Source: an uncultured Treponema sp. (GTDB lineage Bacteria > Spirochaetota > Spirochaetia > Treponematales > Treponemataceae). From it: a stretch of DNA of 32,746 nucleotides. Location of the stretch: positions 1 through 32,746 of the forward strand of contig CALCRU010000019.1 in NCBI GenBank assembly GCA_937894335.1, given 5' to 3'. Shown one piece after another: positions 32,035 to 32,746 of the stretch. The position numbers and the translations under genes are program-made. The stretch's first letter is position 1. Each line of letters opens with the position of its first letter. The notes under the pieces are model-generated. The model saw nothing but the letters and a program-made list of their open reading frames with translations. It was not told the DNA's origin and ran no database searches.

Positions 32035-32466
32035 ATGAACTGGGGTATGATTGGTGCAGGTTTAGTTATGGGTATTGCCGCTATGGGTAGCGCAATTGGA
32101 ATCGGAATTGCAGGACAGGGTGCAATTGGTGCTTGGAAGCGCTGTTACTTGAACAACAAGCCGGCTCCGTTCCTTTTGGTTGTTTTTGCAGGTGCTCCAC
32201 TTACACAGACAATCTACGGATTCCTTCTTATGAACTCTCTGAAGTCAAAGGTAATTGAGGGTGCAATTGATCCGCTGTTCTCACTTGCTCTTGGTCTTGC
32301 TGCTGGTCTTGCAATGTGTATGTCTGCAATTGCTCAGGGTAAGGCTGGTGCTGCAGGTTCTGACGCTCTTGGCGAAACAGGCAAAGGCTTTACAAACTAC
32401 ATCATGGTTGTAGGTCTCTGCGAAACCGTTGCTCTGTTTGCAATGGTATTCGGACTTATTGCATAA
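32035..32466 (+). CDS. atpK: V-type ATP synthase proteolipid subunit K (c-ring)
   Basis: A 143-residue, four-helix proteolipid made of two hairpins. The second hairpin carries the ion-binding E130 (GLCETVALF) and the first has none, as in V-type rings. T57, Q58 and Y61 (LTQTIYGF) and Q101 (IAQGK) occupy the places of T64, Q65, Y68 and Q110 of Enterococcus hirae NtpK, whose E139 equals E130. The offset is a constant 7 then 9 residues. In NtpK these residues bind Na+ (Y68 by hydrogen bonding to the Glu), so Na+ coupling is likely here. AAGGAG at 32021-32026 precedes the ATG. The stop codon lies inside the target duplication of an inserted repeat element. Confidence 0.95.
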   Translation: MNWGMIGAGLVMGIAAMGSAIGIGIAGQGAIGAWKRCYLNNKPAPFLLVVFAGAPLTQTIYGFLLMNSLKSKVIEGAIDPLFSLALGLAAGLAMCMSAIAQGKAGAAGSDALGETGKGFTNYIMVVGLCETVALFAMVFGLIA

Positions 32467-32467
32467 G

Positions 32468-32584
32468 GCAACCTCTAAAAACTGTAACTTGAGGTTGCCG
32501 TCGAGTTTAAAAGCCCGAAATTGTGGGCTTTTAAACGTCGCATTTTCAAAGTTGCCTCTAAAAACTGAAGTTTTTAGAGGCTCC
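32468..32584. mobile_element. Miniature inverted-repeat element (MITE-like), 117 bp
   Basis: The element is flanked by the direct repeat CATAAG (32462-32467 and 32585-32590). Its ends are inverted copies matching at 14 of 17 positions (GCAACCTCTAAAAACTG against GGAGCCTCTAAAAACTT). Inside are three perfect stems: GGCAACCTC/GAGGTTGCC (32467-32475 with 32491-32499), a 12-bp stem at 32505-32516 with 32525-32536, and a 12-bp stem at 32554-32565 with 32570-32581. A 13-bp unit CCTCTAAAAACTG is repeated directly at 32472 and 32555. It has no coding capacity. A chance cluster of hairpins acting as a transcript end is the alternative, but the flanking duplication favours insertion. Confidence 0.6.
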
Positions 32585-32612
32585 CATAAGCGGAATGTAA
32601 AAAAGTGCATGC

Positions 32613-32658
32613 AAATAAAAAAAGGGATGCACTTCACAAAAAAAAATGTGTACCCCTT
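32613..32658 (-). terminator. Terminator-like hairpin on the minus strand
   Basis: Arms 32622-32632 and 32648-32658 pair over 11 positions with one A-C mismatch and one G-U. Read on the minus strand the stem is followed by seven U, then AUUU (the plus-strand A-run at 32613-32623). This would end a minus-strand transcript entering from the right of the window. On the plus strand no U-run follows. Confidence 0.45.
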
Positions 32659-32731
32659 AAAAATTAGGAAGAATTCTTTTTAGAAACTTAAGGAAACACT
32701 GATTAATTCCCCGCAAAAAACAGGAAATCTG

Positions 32732-32740
32732 TGGTATAAT
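32732..32740 (+). promoter_or_regulatory. Extended -10 promoter facing out of the window
   Basis: TGG TATAAT is a perfect extended -10. No good -35 is seen 17 bp upstream. It would serve a plus-strand gene starting beyond the window. Confidence 0.45.
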
Positions 32741-32746
32741 CGAATC

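Overview
The window reads as a chromosomal segment of a spirochete, most probably a Treponema. Three things point there: the flagellar gene order flbD-motA-motB-fliL-fliM-fliY-fliO-fliP-fliQ-fliR-flhB-flhA-flhF-flhG-(orf)-fliA, a long FliY in the switch complex, and a V-type ATPase operon E-DUF2764-A-B-D-I-K that lacks separate C and F genes. The species cannot be named from sequence reading alone. No rRNA, tRNA, CRISPR array or prophage was seen.

Layout. (a) 1-6110 is a patchwork of short transcription units. It holds a decayed ORF6N-domain gene (minus), an exonuclease III gene, a membrane GGDEF (diguanylate cyclase) gene broken by one in-frame TAG, an rpoZ-miaA pair behind a textbook promoter, and a response regulator/histidine kinase pair on the minus strand. 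The kinase gene overlaps the 3' end of miaA. (b) 6227-23782 is a compact plus-strand flagellar operon of 19 genes with mostly overlapping or nearly abutting ends. It encodes stator (MotA/B), FliL, switch (FliM/FliY), export gate (FliO/P/Q/R, FlhB, FlhA), placement GTPase/ATPase (FlhF/FlhG), the flagellar sigma factor, a Jag-N/FapA-like protein and three poorly characterised proteins. An internal sigma-70-type promoter (18982-19010) precedes the fliA module. (c) 23812-24898 is galM (aldose 1-epimerase) with its own promoter. (d) 24921-32466 is the V-type ATPase operon. Its c-subunit gene is set apart by a structured leader. (e) 32462-32746 holds a probable miniature inverted-repeat element inserted at the atpK stop codon, a minus-strand terminator-like hairpin and an outward extended -10 promoter. 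No stretch over 300 bp lacks a gene; 1-184 holds nothing I recognise.

How it works together. The flagellar block supplies the motor, export gate and late sigma factor for periplasmic flagella. The V-ATPase interconverts ATP and an ion gradient, and its c subunit carries the residue set known to bind Na+ in Enterococcus NtpK. The GGDEF gene would have made c-di-GMP, but the version here is interrupted.

The most notable observations are the MITE-like element with 6-bp target duplication at the atpK stop codon, the TAG-interrupted GGDEF gene, the Met/Gly-rich linker in FliY, the histone-H1-like Lys/Ala tail on AtpE, the Na+-type c-ring signature, and two promoters placed so close to their start codons that the messages are probably leaderless. 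I did not find a clearly new multi-gene system. The nearest candidate is the uncharacterised module around fliA (19037-23782).
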